From contig CAJEXW010000018.1 of NCBI GenBank assembly GCA_903994525.1, forward strand, positions 1 to 59,476: 59,476 bases of DNA, in the 5' to 3' direction. The first letter of the stretch is position 1; the number at the start of each line of letters is the position of its first letter. Made by a program: the position numbers and the translations under genes. This stretch comes from an uncultured Chlorobiaceae bacterium (lineage in GTDB: Bacteria; Bacteroidota; Chlorobiia; Chlorobiales; Chlorobiaceae). The notes beneath the pieces are model-generated. The model saw nothing but the letters and a program-made list of their open reading frames with translations, did not search any database and had not been told where the DNA came from. Below are positions 1 through 9,196 of the stretch, one piece after another.

Positions 1-588
1 TGTAATTAAATAGATTAAGAATTTTTAGGTAATAATTTATTAATGATATTAATTGCTTTATTATCTCATAATATTTATTTATAAAGCCTATAATATTATT
101 ATGGATACATATTAATATTATGCTGTATTAATTTTATTATTACCAGTATTTTTTATTTTTTAATTATATCGTATATTTATTATTGCGTTACTTTTATTGG
201 ATTATTTGTTTTATTTTTATGTATAAAAATAATATATAGATATATGTAATAATCCTTTAGTTGTGTTACTTACGTCTTTATTTTTATTAATTATAGAAGA
301 GGTGGTGTTGGTATATATTGTGCGTATTATTAATATTTATAAGTCTCTATTTTTAATAATTATATCACATTAGTTTTATTATTTATTATCCTTAATAAGG
401 AATTGTATATGTGTATATTTTTTTTAAACATAATATTTAATGTCGGTTATTTATTTTTATTGTGATCTGCCGAATAGTACTCAGAGTTGCCGTGGTAATG
501 TTTTTTTGTGATTTTGATCTGCGATAGGTAAACTCTCCTTCCGCGACAAAATCACTTGAGCTCTGTATTGGTAACTAACCTTCTCCCC
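1..588. other. Very AT-rich stretch without a gene
   Basis: No credible coding region was found. Each of the first three 60-base lines holds only 8 G or C, and the bias continues to about position 470, where composition returns abruptly to that of the neighbouring genes. The stretch is made of irregular A/T runs, not of a clear tandem repeat. It must contain the promoter of the downstream protease gene, but too many sequences fit an AT-rich promoter to choose one. Confidence 0.7.
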
Positions 589-2238
589 ATGTCCCGAATT
601 GTGACCATCGTCATGATGCTTGTTGTGCTGGTTTTCGGTGTTTTTCTTGGCACTCGTCTTGATCGAAACAGGGATGCCAAGTTTGATGAGCAGAAAAAAA
701 TTCTTGAGGCTTATCGCCTGATGAAAAATCTTTACGTGGATGATGTTGATGGCGACAGCCTCATGGGTGCCGGAATAAGGGGAATGGCCGAATATCTGGA
801 TCCGCATACCATTTACCTTGATCCCGAAAAAGTCACTTATGCACAAGCTGAGTTTGATGGAAATTTTGACGGTATTGGTATAGAGTTTGAAGTGGTCAGC
901 GATACACTTCTGGTTGTTACTCCTCTTTCCGGCGGCCCAAGCGCTGCGGCTGGACTCTCGTCCGGTGATCGCATTCTTGCTATTGACTCTACTTCCGCAG
1001 TTGGAATTACTCAGCAGGAGGTACTCAAGAAATTAAGGGGTAAGCAAGGATCAAAGGTTCGGCTAAAAATTTTACGCCCGTTGAGTGGAAAGCTTTTTGA
1101 TGTGATGGTTACCAGGGGAAAAATATCTACTTCAAGTATTGAAGCTGCGTTTATGCTTGATCATCACTCAGGCTATATCCGTTTGGGTCGTTTCATTGCC
1201 ACAACTGCTGATGAGTTTCGTCGGGCACTTGATATGCTTAAAAAACAGGGTATGGTTCGTCTCGTGATTGACCTTCGGGGAAACCCTGGAGGGTTTCTTG
1301 AGCAGGCCGTAGAGGTTGCCGACGAGTTTTTGAAGCAAGGGGAGTTGATAGTGTATACGAAAAGCCGCAGAGGTGGTGATGAGAATGGTCGTTATGTTGC
1401 GAAGTCAGGTGATGGTTTTGAGCGGGGTGAGGTGGTTGTGCTTATGGACAAAGGTAGTGCCTCAGCATCTGAAATTCTTGCGGGTGCCTTGCAGGATAAC
1501 AAGAGAGCAGTGGTGGTCGGTGAACTCTCTTTTGGCAAGGGGCTTGTGCAGCGCCAGCTTCCATTTCCGGATGGTTCTGCGATTCGCCTTACCGTTTCCC
1601 GCTACTATACTCCGTCAGGACGACAGATACAGCGGGTTTACAGAAAAGGGGTGGCAGGAAGAGAGCATTACTACAAAGAGGCAATGACAAATATTCTTCC
1701 TGAGAAACTCTTTGCCGATTCTGATAGTTTGTTGTTCCTGAGGGAGAGCGGGGTTTCTGTGTACAACACCTCATCTTTGCCTTCGTTGCTCAAATCTTTA
1801 AAAAGCAATGACAGAAGGTATGCCCGACTTGCAGCACTTAAAGATGCAGGCGGTGTTATTCCTGACTATTGGGTTACTGGCGTCAAGTACTCAGAGTTCT
1901 ATCAGGAGCTTTTCCGCTCTGGTTCGATTGATGGTATGGTTCGAAAGCTTCTTGACAATCCTCATAGTCTGGTACAGAGGTATCGGGATTCTCTTGAGCG
2001 ATTTATCAGTGGTTATACAGAAGAGAGTGATTTAGAAACTCTTCTCATGAAAAGCTGCAAGGCAAAAAATTGCCATTTTGATCGATCAAACTTTCTCCGT
2101 GAGAGAAAGTATATCGTATCGGCTGTAAAAGTGAAGCTAGCTCATCAGCTCTTTGGTGAGGAAGGGCAGATTGTTACTATGGTAAGACGGGACGATCCGG
2201 TCATCAGGATTGCTACATCGGTACCCGTAGTTCGTTAA
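589..2238 (+). CDS. S41-family carboxy-terminal processing protease
   Basis: Serine protease of the CtpA/Prc (S41) family, which cleaves periplasmic or membrane-associated proteins near their C termini. An N-terminal hydrophobic segment (about residues 3-22) should anchor it with the catalytic part outside the cytoplasm. A PDZ domain follows (about residues 75-160, with GGPSAAAGLSSGDRIL), then the protease core with DLRGNPGG, the serine motif GSASASE and the lysine motif FGKG, as expected for the Ser/Lys dyad. About 200 further residues form a C-terminal extension common in Bacteroidota/Chlorobiota members. The frame is open from a TTG at 556, but the ATG at 589 places the membrane segment at the N terminus, so it is preferred; neither start has a strong ribosome binding site. 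Family call is firm, exact substrate unknown. Confidence 0.9.
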   Translation: MSRIVTIVMMLVVLVFGVFLGTRLDRNRDAKFDEQKKILEAYRLMKNLYVDDVDGDSLMGAGIRGMAEYLDPHTIYLDPEKVTYAQAEFDGNFDGIGIEFEVVSDTLLVVTPLSGGPSAAAGLSSGDRILAIDSTSAVGITQQEVLKKLRGKQGSKVRLKILRPLSGKLFDVMVTRGKISTSSIEAAFMLDHHSGYIRLGRFIATTADEFRRALDMLKKQGMVRLVIDLRGNPGGFLEQAVEVADEFLKQGELIVYTKSRRGGDENGRYVAKSGDGFERGEVVVLMDKGSASASEILAGALQDNKRAVVVGELSFGKGLVQRQLPFPDGSAIRLTVSRYYTPSGRQIQRVYRKGVAGREHYYKEAMTNILPEKLFADSDSLLFLRESGVSVYNTSSLPSLLKSLKSNDRRYARLAALKDAGGVIPDYWVTGVKYSEFYQELFRSGSIDGMVRKLLDNPHSLVQRYRDSLERFISGYTEESDLETLLMKSCKAKNCHFDRSNFLRERKYIVSAVKVKLAHQLFGEEGQIVTMVRRDDPVIRIATSVPVVR

Positions 2239-2308
2239 TAAAGCATTGACGAAAATTTTTTGTTGTTCATCGGTCTGTCTGCTTAACTCTTAAAACATTT
2301 TTATCACC

Positions 2309-2962
2309 ATGTCGCTTCTTCAAAAGATTCACAACGCATCTTGTACTTTGCGTTTCAATAATGACTGGCTTAAAATCTTTACCTGTCCGGTTCCAAGTTC
2401 TGATTTTCTTTCGTTTGTAGCTGTTGCAACTATAGATTCGCCTCAGCATGCAGTTTTGAGTCTTTTGTATGATGTTGATGTGGCCACTGAATGGGTATGG
2501 AAAACCCGGGAGATGCGTGTGCTGCAGGAGTTGAGTGAGGATGAGGGGCGAGTTGTCTATCAGTTAGTCAGTGCTCCATGGCCCGTTTCTGATCGCGAAA
2601 TAATTACCAGATCACAGGGGTATATGGATCCTGAAACCTCAGAGATTTTTATTAAGCTGGAGTGTCTCTCCAACTTCCTCCCAAAACATGATAAATATGT
2701 TCGGGTGCCTGAATTAGAGGGTGCCTGGAACATTATTCCGCTTTCGGAGAATCAGTGCAGGGTGGTATTTCGTCTTCATATAGAACCGGGCGGAGAGATT
2801 CCTTCTTGGCTTGCCAATATTGCGGTTATTGATACCCCTTATCATACTCTTGTGAATTTGCGTGACATGGTGAAAAAGGAGAAGTACAGGATACCTGTTG
2901 ATGCACCATTTAAACACTCGGCTGACGATGTGATTCAGCATTATGAAAAATTTATTGGATAG
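2309..2962 (+). CDS. START/SRPBCC-like domain protein, copy 1
   Basis: A 217-residue protein with the layout of a START-type lipid-binding domain (SRPBCC fold). Shared START-like features include the stretch [14 protein letters not shown] and the C-terminal amphipathic segment around [12 protein letters not shown]. It has no signal peptide, so a cytoplasmic location is likely. The next gene encodes a paralogue of similar length with matching motifs ([19 protein letters not shown]), so the pair arose by tandem duplication. START domains bind hydrophobic ligands, but the ligand cannot be read from sequence. The gene lies 70 bases after the protease gene and may share its transcript. Confidence 0.75.
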   Translation: MSLLQKIHNASCTLRFNNDWLKIFTCPVPSSDFLSFVAVATIDSPQHAVLSLLYDVDVATEWVWKTREMRVLQELSEDEGRVVYQLVSAPWPVSDREIITRSQGYMDPETSEIFIKLECLSNFLPKHDKYVRVPELEGAWNIIPLSENQCRVVFRLHIEPGGEIPSWLANIAVIDTPYHTLVNLRDMVKKEKYRIPVDAPFKHSADDVIQHYEKFIG

Positions 2963-3015
2963 TGATTGTTTTCTTGTATGTCTGTTGCTCAATTAACAAT
3001 TGAAAAAAAGAGAGT

Positions 3016-3654
3016 ATGGATGTTTCGTCTATTCTTGATGGAAACTGGGAGTTTCGTGTCGAGCATAAAGGGATCAAGGTTTTTTCTTCTCTGGTGAGTG
3101 GTTCTGATATCTATGGCTTCAAGGGAGAGGTTGAATTGGTGGTCTCATTAAAAAAATTGCTTAGCCTTTTTAATGATATGGCAAATTACACCCGCTGGGT
3201 TCGGAATCTTGCGGTAATGGAAGTTTTAGAGGAGGTGGATGCTACCGAGTACGTCGTTCGACAGGTTATCTCTTTGCCATGGCCAATGCAGGAGAGGGAG
3301 GTGATTATGCGTACTCGACTTGTTGCGTCAGGTGAAAATGGGCTCGCTATTGTGATGAAAGAGGAGCCTGAGTATCTGCCACTCAATCCTCAATATCACA
3401 GAGTACTTCATGCTACGGGAGGATGGGTTTTTACCCCCAATGGGCATGGTGTGGTTTTGGTGACATTTGTCATGCATCTCGATCCAGGCAAGGATGTCCC
3501 CGCTGCAGCCAGCAACGCTGGAATGTTTGATGTACCGTTCTATACTCTGAACACGTTACGGAATCTTCTGCAGGATAAGTCATATACCCCCCCATGGCCT
3601 GTAGCGCTGGAGCAGTTTGTCTCGATTATTGAAGATGCTCCAGACACGCCTTGA
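3016..3654 (+). CDS. START/SRPBCC-like domain protein, copy 2
   Basis: A 212-residue paralogue of the preceding gene, 53 bases downstream in the same direction. It keeps the same motifs in the same order ([16 protein letters not shown] near the middle, [13 protein letters not shown] near the end), so it should have the same helix-grip fold and bind a hydrophobic ligand. No signal peptide or membrane helix is visible. Its last 29 bases overlap the 3' end of the convergent sugar-kinase gene on the other strand, a tight tail-to-tail arrangement with no room for a separate terminator. The substrate is unknown; the family call rests on motif pattern. Confidence 0.75.
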   Translation: MDVSSILDGNWEFRVEHKGIKVFSSLVSGSDIYGFKGEVELVVSLKKLLSLFNDMANYTRWVRNLAVMEVLEEVDATEYVVRQVISLPWPMQEREVIMRTRLVASGENGLAIVMKEEPEYLPLNPQYHRVLHATGGWVFTPNGHGVVLVTFVMHLDPGKDVPAAASNAGMFDVPFYTLNTLRNLLQDKSYTPPWPVALEQFVSIIEDAPDTP

Positions 3655-4609
3655 GGAGTTTTTCCGGTCTTACCGGAACGGCACCAACTTCCTGACAGAC
3701 TGTCGCAGCAGCAAGGTTGGCAATGATTGCATTGGTCACAATGTCGGTACCTGCGGCCAAACCGAGCGCAAGAACTCCGATAACAGTGTCCCCGGCCCCG
3801 GATACATCGGCGACTTCCAGTGAAGTTGCCGGAATGTGGGTAAAGGTGCCATCAAAAATGGTCATTCCTTTATCACTCCTTGTGACGATGATGGTTTCGG
3901 CCTGAATTTTTTCTTGAAGCTGGCGGCATCCCTCTTCTACCGCTTCGTTGTTATTTTGCAGGACCATGCCGAGGGATGTTGCCATTTCAGAAAGATTTGG
4001 CTTGAAAAGTGTGGACTCTTTGTAGGTGAAAAAGTTCAGATGTTTCGGATCAACAAGGACTGGCACCCCTTTTGTTTTTGCTGAGGCTATAATGCGCTTT
4101 ATAAGTGTGGTGCTCAGCAGTCCCTTATTGTAATCTTCAAGAACAACGGCATCAATTGAGCCAATGATGTTCTCAAAAGAGCCAATAATCTCCTCTTCTA
4201 TCCTCTTGTCAATCTCTTTTCTGCTCTCTACATCTACTCGGGTGATGTGGTGGTTTTGTGACAGAATTCTGGTTTTGGATGTGGTTGGTCTCGATGTATC
4301 GCAGATTATTCCTTCGGTTATCAGTCCACGACCGCGCAACAGTTCAAGTAGTATCTTTCGGTTGATGTCATCTCCGGTAACTCCGATCAACAGTGTTTCA
4401 GCTCCGAGAGAGAGGGTGTTCAGTGCAACATTAGCCGCCCCCCCCAATCGGTGATCTTCATGAGTAACGTCAACAACAGGAACAGGGTATTCTGGTGAAA
4501 TGCGTGAAACATGGCCAAAAATATACTTGTCGAGCATGATATCACCGATGACAGCAATTCGCTTGCTGCGAAAAGAGTTCAGAATACTTTCGATGGAGTC
4601 TGTTCTCAT
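3626..4609 (-). CDS. rfaE1: RfaE-type PfkB sugar kinase (heptose-7-phosphate kinase domain)
   Basis: PfkB/ribokinase-family kinase closest in pattern to the kinase domain of HldE/RfaE, which phosphorylates D-glycero-D-manno-heptose 7-phosphate on the way to ADP-heptose for lipopolysaccharide inner core. Seen: [16 protein letters not shown] near the start, LGGAANVA for sugar binding, [10 protein letters not shown], and the PfkB signature [18 protein letters not shown] with the catalytic Asp. It is the kinase alone, without the fused adenylyltransferase of E. coli HldE, so a separate nucleotidyltransferase is needed elsewhere. The frame is open up to 4684, but the ATG at 4609 is preceded by AGGATATT, giving a good ribosome binding site and removing an unconserved 25-residue leader. 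Other PfkB sugar kinases are possible but less likely. Confidence 0.8.
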   Translation of the reverse strand: MRTDSIESILNSFRSKRIAVIGDIMLDKYIFGHVSRISPEYPVPVVDVTHEDHRLGGAANVALNTLSLGAETLLIGVTGDDINRKILLELLRGRGLITEGIICDTSRPTTSKTRILSQNHHITRVDVESRKEIDKRIEEEIIGSFENIIGSIDAVVLEDYNKGLLSTTLIKRIIASAKTKGVPVLVDPKHLNFFTYKESTLFKPNLSEMATSLGMVLQNNNEAVEEGCRQLQEKIQAETIIVTRSDKGMTIFDGTFTHIPATSLEVADVSGAGDTVIGVLALGLAAGTDIVTNAIIANLAAATVCQEVGAVPVRPEKLLKACLEHLQ

Positions 4610-4774
4610 AATATCCTGTTTACATTTAGCGTTTGATCGCCCATAAATGGCAAATATAGCAGCAAAATCCTTTTCGATACTCAAGATATGATTCTATCAT
4701 TTTATTTTTTGCTATTTTTTGTTATAATTAAAGCTAAGCATTTTTAAGCTTTATATGAATAATAGCGGGAAACA

Positions 4775-6124
4775 ATGTTTGATAGTTTAAGCGACAAGTT
4801 AGAGCTTACCTTTAAAAAACTGGCAGGCCAAGCGACGATCAATGAGATCAATATTGGTCTCGCCATGCGCGATATCAAGAGAGCACTGCTTGGCGCTGAT
4901 GTTAACTATAAGGTAGCAAAGAAATTAATAGAAGATATCAGGGAGAAGTCCCTTGGAGAGGAGGTTATAAAAAGTGTCTCGCCTGCGCAGATGATAGTCA
5001 AAATTGTTTATGACGAACTGACGGATCTGATGGGTGGAGAGCAGAAGCCTCTGAATCTTTCGCCAAAGAATCTTCCTGCAATTATTATGGTTGCGGGTCT
5101 GCAGGGTTCAGGTAAGACCACTTTTTGCGCGAAACTTGCATTGCGCCTGAAAAAAAGTGGGAAGAACCCGATGCTTGTTGCCGCGGATGTCTATCGTCCG
5201 GCGGCAATTGATCAGCTTAAGGCACTTGGTGCCCAGGTGAATGTTCCTGTGTTTGCCATTGAAGAGCAGGATGCCATGAAAGCTGCCCTGCAAGGTTTGG
5301 ATGCTGCACGTGCAGCGGCCAGAGATGTCGTGATTATTGATACTGCAGGGCGGTTGCAGATTGATCAGAAGATGATGGCAGAGGCTGAAGCGCTGAAAAA
5401 TGCTCTCAAGCCAGACGAGCTTCTTTTTGTTGTTGACTCAATGATGGGTCAGGAGGCCGTTAATACTGCAAAGGCATTCAATGATCAGCTTGATTTTGAC
5501 GGTGTTGTCCTTACCAAGCTTGATGGAGACTCAAGAGGCGGTGCGGCACTCTCTATTCGCCAGGTTGTCGAGAAACCAATCAAGTTTATCAGCATTGGCG
5601 AAAAGGTTGATGACCTCGATATCTTTTACCCTGACCGTATGGCCCAGAGGATTCTGGGTATGGGTGATATTATAAGCTTTGTTGAAAAAGCACAGGAAAA
5701 TCTGGATCTTGAAAAAGCCGTCGAGATGCAGAAAAAGTTGATGAAAAATGAGTTTGATCTCAATGACTTTTTCGACCAGTTGCAGCAGCTCAAAAAGATG
5801 GGTTCTATTCAAGGGCTTATTGAAATGGTTCCTGGTCTCAATAAGATGGTCCCAAAACAGGATCTTGAAAATCTTGATTTTAAGCCCATAGAGGCGATGA
5901 TTAACTCTATGACAAAAGAGGAAAAAACTAATCCTGATATTATTAATGGAAGCCGCCGACAGAGGATTGCGCTGGGGAGTGGGACCAAAGTTCAGGAGGT
6001 AAATCTTCTCCTCAAGCAGTTTGGTGAGATGAAGAAGATGATGCGTTCTGTTTCAAAGCTTTCACAGTCGGGCAGAAAGATCACCTCCCAGAATCTGGCT
6101 CTCGAGAAATTTTTAAAAAGATAG
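4775..6124 (+). CDS. ffh: Signal recognition particle protein Ffh
   Basis: SRP54-type GTPase that, with 4.5S RNA, delivers ribosome-nascent-chain complexes to FtsY at the membrane. The N domain (about residues 1-90) is followed by the G domain with [15 protein letters not shown] (P-loop), DTAGRLQID and [13 protein letters not shown], then a methionine-rich M domain (about residues 300-449) with [15 protein letters not shown] and the RNA-binding helices [12 protein letters not shown]. The length of 449 residues is normal. It begins the conserved block ffh-rpsP-rimM-trmD-rplS. Confidence 0.97.
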   Translation: MFDSLSDKLELTFKKLAGQATINEINIGLAMRDIKRALLGADVNYKVAKKLIEDIREKSLGEEVIKSVSPAQMIVKIVYDELTDLMGGEQKPLNLSPKNLPAIIMVAGLQGSGKTTFCAKLALRLKKSGKNPMLVAADVYRPAAIDQLKALGAQVNVPVFAIEEQDAMKAALQGLDAARAAARDVVIIDTAGRLQIDQKMMAEAEALKNALKPDELLFVVDSMMGQEAVNTAKAFNDQLDFDGVVLTKLDGDSRGGAALSIRQVVEKPIKFISIGEKVDDLDIFYPDRMAQRILGMGDIISFVEKAQENLDLEKAVEMQKKLMKNEFDLNDFFDQLQQLKKMGSIQGLIEMVPGLNKMVPKQDLENLDFKPIEAMINSMTKEEKTNPDIINGSRRQRIALGSGTKVQEVNLLLKQFGEMKKMMRSVSKLSQSGRKITSQNLALEKFLKR

Positions 6125-6173
6125 ATTATACAAGCTGTTACCAGTAAACATTAACTCATAAAATATTTTAGCC

Positions 6174-6584
6174 TTGGTAAAGATCAGACTGAAAAGAGCA
6201 GGAAGAAAAAAACTGCCGGTGTACCAGATAGTTGTGGCGGATGCCCGCTCACCGCGTGACGGCAAATTTCTTGAGGTTGTTGGCCATTATCAGCCAACCC
6301 TCAAGCCCCATTCCGTCACTATCAAAAAAGATCGTATCGCTTACTGGATGCAGACTGGCGCTCAGCCGACGGCTACAGTCAACAGTCTTATTCGTACGAC
6401 GGGATTACTTTATGAGCTGAGGCTCAAGAGTATGGGGCGTAGCGATGCTGAAATTTCGGATGAAATGGAGAAGTGGCAGGAGCGTCAACTTGCTAAGCGC
6501 AAGAAAGGGTTGCTGGTGAAATCGCGTCGTCGCAGTGCCAAAAAAGAGGCAGAGGCGAAAGCAGCTACCGTTGGAGAGGCGTGA
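6174..6584 (+). CDS. rpsP: 30S ribosomal protein S16
   Basis: Small-subunit ribosomal protein S16, recognised from [20 protein letters not shown] and the following [16 protein letters not shown]. The start is a TTG at 6174; no ATG or GTG lies near the conserved N terminus, so TTG initiation is well supported. At 136 residues it is longer than the usual 80-90, with a lysine-, arginine-, glutamate- and alanine-rich tail from about residue 90 that looks unstructured and may contact rRNA. It lies 49 bases after ffh and 13 bases before rimM, as in many bacteria. Confidence 0.96.
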   Translation: MVKIRLKRAGRKKLPVYQIVVADARSPRDGKFLEVVGHYQPTLKPHSVTIKKDRIAYWMQTGAQPTATVNSLIRTTGLLYELRLKSMGRSDAEISDEMEKWQERQLAKRKKGLLVKSRRRSAKKEAEAKAATVGEA

Positions 6585-6597
6585 TCATTTTTATTGA

Positions 6598-7113
6598 TTG
6601 AAGGTCAGGGTGGAGCTTTTTCAGACAGGAGTGATTCTTAAGCCCAGAGGATTGCGGGGAGAGGTCAAGGTTGAGATTGTAACTGATTTCCCTGAAAGCT
6701 TCCTTTACCGCAAAGAATATTTTGCTGGGCGTGCGGTTGATGTTGTTGAGAAGTTATCGGTTAAAAAAGCAGTTCTCTCTGCTGGATTTGCCTGGCTTAT
6801 GTTTGATGGTGTCGACTCCGTTGAAAAAGCTGAGCTACTCATTGGTTGGGGCTTGTTTGTTGATGCGTGCCAACTTATGCCACAGCCAAAGAACAGGGCC
6901 TATCTTCATGAAATAATTGGGATGAAGATTCTTGATCGTGATCGCTGCCAGGTAGGTCTTGTGACAAATGTTATCAGAATGCCTGCTCATGAAGTCTATG
7001 AGGTATTGGTGGGGGTAAAGAGGGCTCTTATGCCTGCGATAGAAGAATTTGTTGAAGAGTTCAATCTTGAGGAGAGGTTTATTGTTATTCCAAGATATGA
7101 TGAGTTTTTGTAA
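6598..7113 (+). CDS. rimM: Ribosome maturation factor RimM
   Basis: RimM binds S19 and helps assemble the head of the 30S subunit. The N-terminal beta-barrel begins with TGVILKPRGLRGEVKVEI, the typical RimM opening, and a PRC-barrel domain follows (about residues 95-171, from YLHEIIGMKILD to FIVIPRYDEFL). It starts at a TTG at 6598; an upstream ATG is absent. Length 171 is typical. Its place between rpsP and trmD is the normal one and supports the call. Confidence 0.93.
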   Translation: MKVRVELFQTGVILKPRGLRGEVKVEIVTDFPESFLYRKEYFAGRAVDVVEKLSVKKAVLSAGFAWLMFDGVDSVEKAELLIGWGLFVDACQLMPQPKNRAYLHEIIGMKILDRDRCQVGLVTNVIRMPAHEVYEVLVGVKRALMPAIEEFVEEFNLEERFIVIPRYDEFL

Positions 7114-7153
7114 ATCTCTTTATCACTCATGCCCGTTGAGGCATCTTTGACGC

Positions 7154-7867
7154 ATGGAAGCAATAAGGATTGATCTTATCTCTGTTATTCCCGGTTTTTT
7201 TGATTCGCCGCTTGAGACAGGATTGCTTGGTATTGCACGCAGGAAACAGCTTGCTGAGATTCATGTTCATAATTTGCATGATTATGGGCTTGGGAGGTAT
7301 AAGCAGGTTGATGATTCGCCCTATGGAGGCGGTGCAGGAATGGTACTCAGGCCTGAGCCTCTCTTTTCTTGCATTGAACTGTTGAAAGCTGAAAGGGAGT
7401 ATGATGCTGTGATTTTTCTTTCGCCTGATGGGGGTATGTTTGAGCAGTCCATGGCGAACCGACTCTCAAGGATGAAAAATCTTATTATTCTCTGTGGTCA
7501 TTATAAGGCTGTTGATGAACGAATCAGGCAGACTTTGGTCACTATGGAGATTTCAATAGGAAATTTTGTTGTTTCAGGAGGAGAGATTCCGGCGTTGCTT
7601 CTTATGGATGCACTGGTCAGGGTTATCCCGGGGGTGCTTGGAGACAGCGAATCGGCGTTGACCGACTCTTTTCAGACAGGGTTGCTCGATTCAGTCTATT
7701 ATACTCGTCCAGCCGAGTTTAGAGGCATGAGAGTTCCTGAAGTTCTTTTAACTGGTCATCATCAGAAGATTGAGCAGTGGCGACATCACAATGCTGTTGA
7801 ACGAACAAAAGAACGCAGGCCGAGTATGATTGATCAAGTTGAAATAGAAAGTATTAAGAAAACATAA
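7154..7867 (+). CDS. trmD: tRNA (guanine-N1-)-methyltransferase TrmD
   Basis: SAM-dependent enzyme that makes m1G at position 37 of tRNAs and so prevents frameshifting. Seen: an N-terminal [20 protein letters not shown], the substrate motif [12 protein letters not shown], the trefoil-knot SAM site [12 protein letters not shown], and [20 protein letters not shown], followed by the [19 protein letters not shown] motif and the C-terminal domain. Length of 237 residues is normal. It starts at ATG 7154 and is separated by 18 bases from rplS. Confidence 0.96.
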   Translation: MEAIRIDLISVIPGFFDSPLETGLLGIARRKQLAEIHVHNLHDYGLGRYKQVDDSPYGGGAGMVLRPEPLFSCIELLKAEREYDAVIFLSPDGGMFEQSMANRLSRMKNLIILCGHYKAVDERIRQTLVTMEISIGNFVVSGGEIPALLLMDALVRVIPGVLGDSESALTDSFQTGLLDSVYYTRPAEFRGMRVPEVLLTGHHQKIEQWRHHNAVERTKERRPSMIDQVEIESIKKT

Positions 7868-7885
7868 CGTAAAGAGGTTGTTGTC

Positions 7886-8248
7886 ATGGATCAGTTAATC
7901 AAGTTAGTAGAAGCCACCCAGGCGGTTACCGATTTTCCGGAAATCAGGCCAGGTGATACCGTCAAGATACAATTAAAGGTTATTGAGGGTGAAAAAGAGA
8001 GGCTTCAGGCTTTTGAAGGTGTTGTTATCAGCGACAGGGGAGCTGGTGGAAATAAGACCATTACGGTTCGTAAAATTTCGCATGGTGTTGGGGTTGAGAG
8101 AATTATCCCTGTTAACTCACCAAACATTGAGAGTGTCACAGTAGTGAAGCATGGAAAGGCCAGACGTGCAAAACTCTTCTATTTGCGTAAACGTACAGGT
8201 AAAGCAGCATTGAAGGTTAAGGAACGCAAGATTGTAGAGAAGCTCTGA
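7886..8248 (+). CDS. rplS: 50S ribosomal protein L19
   Basis: Large-subunit protein L19 at the interface with the 30S subunit. Recognised from [39 protein letters not shown] and the C-terminal [20 protein letters not shown]. Length 120 is normal. An AAAGAGGTTG Shine-Dalgarno-like stretch precedes the ATG at 7886. It closes the ffh-rpsP-rimM-trmD-rplS block. Confidence 0.97.
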   Translation: MDQLIKLVEATQAVTDFPEIRPGDTVKIQLKVIEGEKERLQAFEGVVISDRGAGGNKTITVRKISHGVGVERIIPVNSPNIESVTVVKHGKARRAKLFYLRKRTGKAALKVKERKIVEKL

Positions 8249-8336
8249 AAAATGCCAGGGCAATCTGATCTTGCTTTGCCAGGTTGGCTTGCCCTCTTGC
8301 AGAATTATTATTGCATGCCGGGATTTTCTGGAGAAG

Positions 8337-9179
8337 ATGACACTCACTCATGATTTTGAACTTTTCCGTGGAAAAATCTTTGATTTTTATAGGCTTAATC
8401 GAAGGTATTTTCCATGGAGAGAGACTACTGACAGATATGCAGTCATGATCAGTGAGGTCATGCTTCAACAGACACAGGCAGAGAGGGTGGTTCCAAAATT
8501 TGAAGCCTGGTTGCACCATTTCCCCGATATTTCTCACCTCTCCAAGGCTTCGCTGCAAGAGGTTCTGGTACTCTGGAGTGGGTTGGGGTATAATTCAAGG
8601 GCAGTTCGTTTGCATCAATGTGCCACTCTTGTCATGGAGCGTTATCAGGGCATTATCCCGTCTCATCCAGAACTGTTGAAGAAACTGCCTGGTATAGGGG
8701 AATATACCAGCCGTTCAATACCTGTCTTTGCTGATAACATGGATCTTGCAGCGGTTGATACCAATATCCGTCGAATTCTAATTCACGAATTTGCCCTTCC
8801 GGACAATTGTTCGGCACATCGACTACAAGAGATGGCTGAGGCAATTCTGCCCTCGGGCAAAAGCCGTGAGTGGCATAATGCCCTGATGGATTATGGCGCG
8901 CTTGAGCTTACAAGTAAAAAAACAGGAATCCGCTCACTCAGCCAACAGTCGAAATTTGAAGGATCAAAACGGTGGTATCGCGGTCGTCTCATCAAAGAAC
9001 TCATCCAGTCAGAGATGATGTTTATGGAAGAGATCGAAGAGAGGTATGCCGAGTGTCCCTGGGATCTGCCCGAAATCATTACAGGACTTATCAGAGATGG
9101 TCTGATAGAACGTCATGAGAGCGCCACCTCTTTTCCTACAACTTTTTTTAAAATAAAGGGTAAAGCTCCTTTTGCCTGA
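8337..9179 (+). CDS. MutY-like adenine glycosylase lacking the iron-sulfur cluster
   Basis: HhH-GPD base-excision DNA glycosylase closest to MutY, which removes adenine opposite 8-oxoguanine. Seen: the catalytic Glu region SEVMLQQTQAERVVP, the helix-hairpin-helix LPGIGEYTS, and the catalytic Asp in AVDTNIRRIL. After MDYGALELT, where MutY carries four cysteines for a [4Fe-4S] cluster, the sequence reads TSKKTGIRSLSQQSKFEG with no cysteine. The C-terminal NUDIX-like domain that checks for 8-oxoguanine is also absent or reduced to about 60 residues. The start is set at ATG 8337, preceded by TGGAGAAG; an open frame reaches back to a TTG at 8271. It follows rplS closely. It could instead be a glycosylase with altered specificity. 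Confidence 0.8.
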   Translation: MTLTHDFELFRGKIFDFYRLNRRYFPWRETTDRYAVMISEVMLQQTQAERVVPKFEAWLHHFPDISHLSKASLQEVLVLWSGLGYNSRAVRLHQCATLVMERYQGIIPSHPELLKKLPGIGEYTSRSIPVFADNMDLAAVDTNIRRILIHEFALPDNCSAHRLQEMAEAILPSGKSREWHNALMDYGALELTSKKTGIRSLSQQSKFEGSKRWYRGRLIKELIQSEMMFMEEIEERYAECPWDLPEIITGLIRDGLIERHESATSFPTTFFKIKGKAPFA

Positions 9180-9196
9180 TATCGGGGGAAAAGGGT

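Noticed and set aside
481..846. A 121-codon leftward frame over the start of the protease gene
   Set aside because: It lies opposite the S41 protease N terminus, has no recognisable family and no ribosome binding site.
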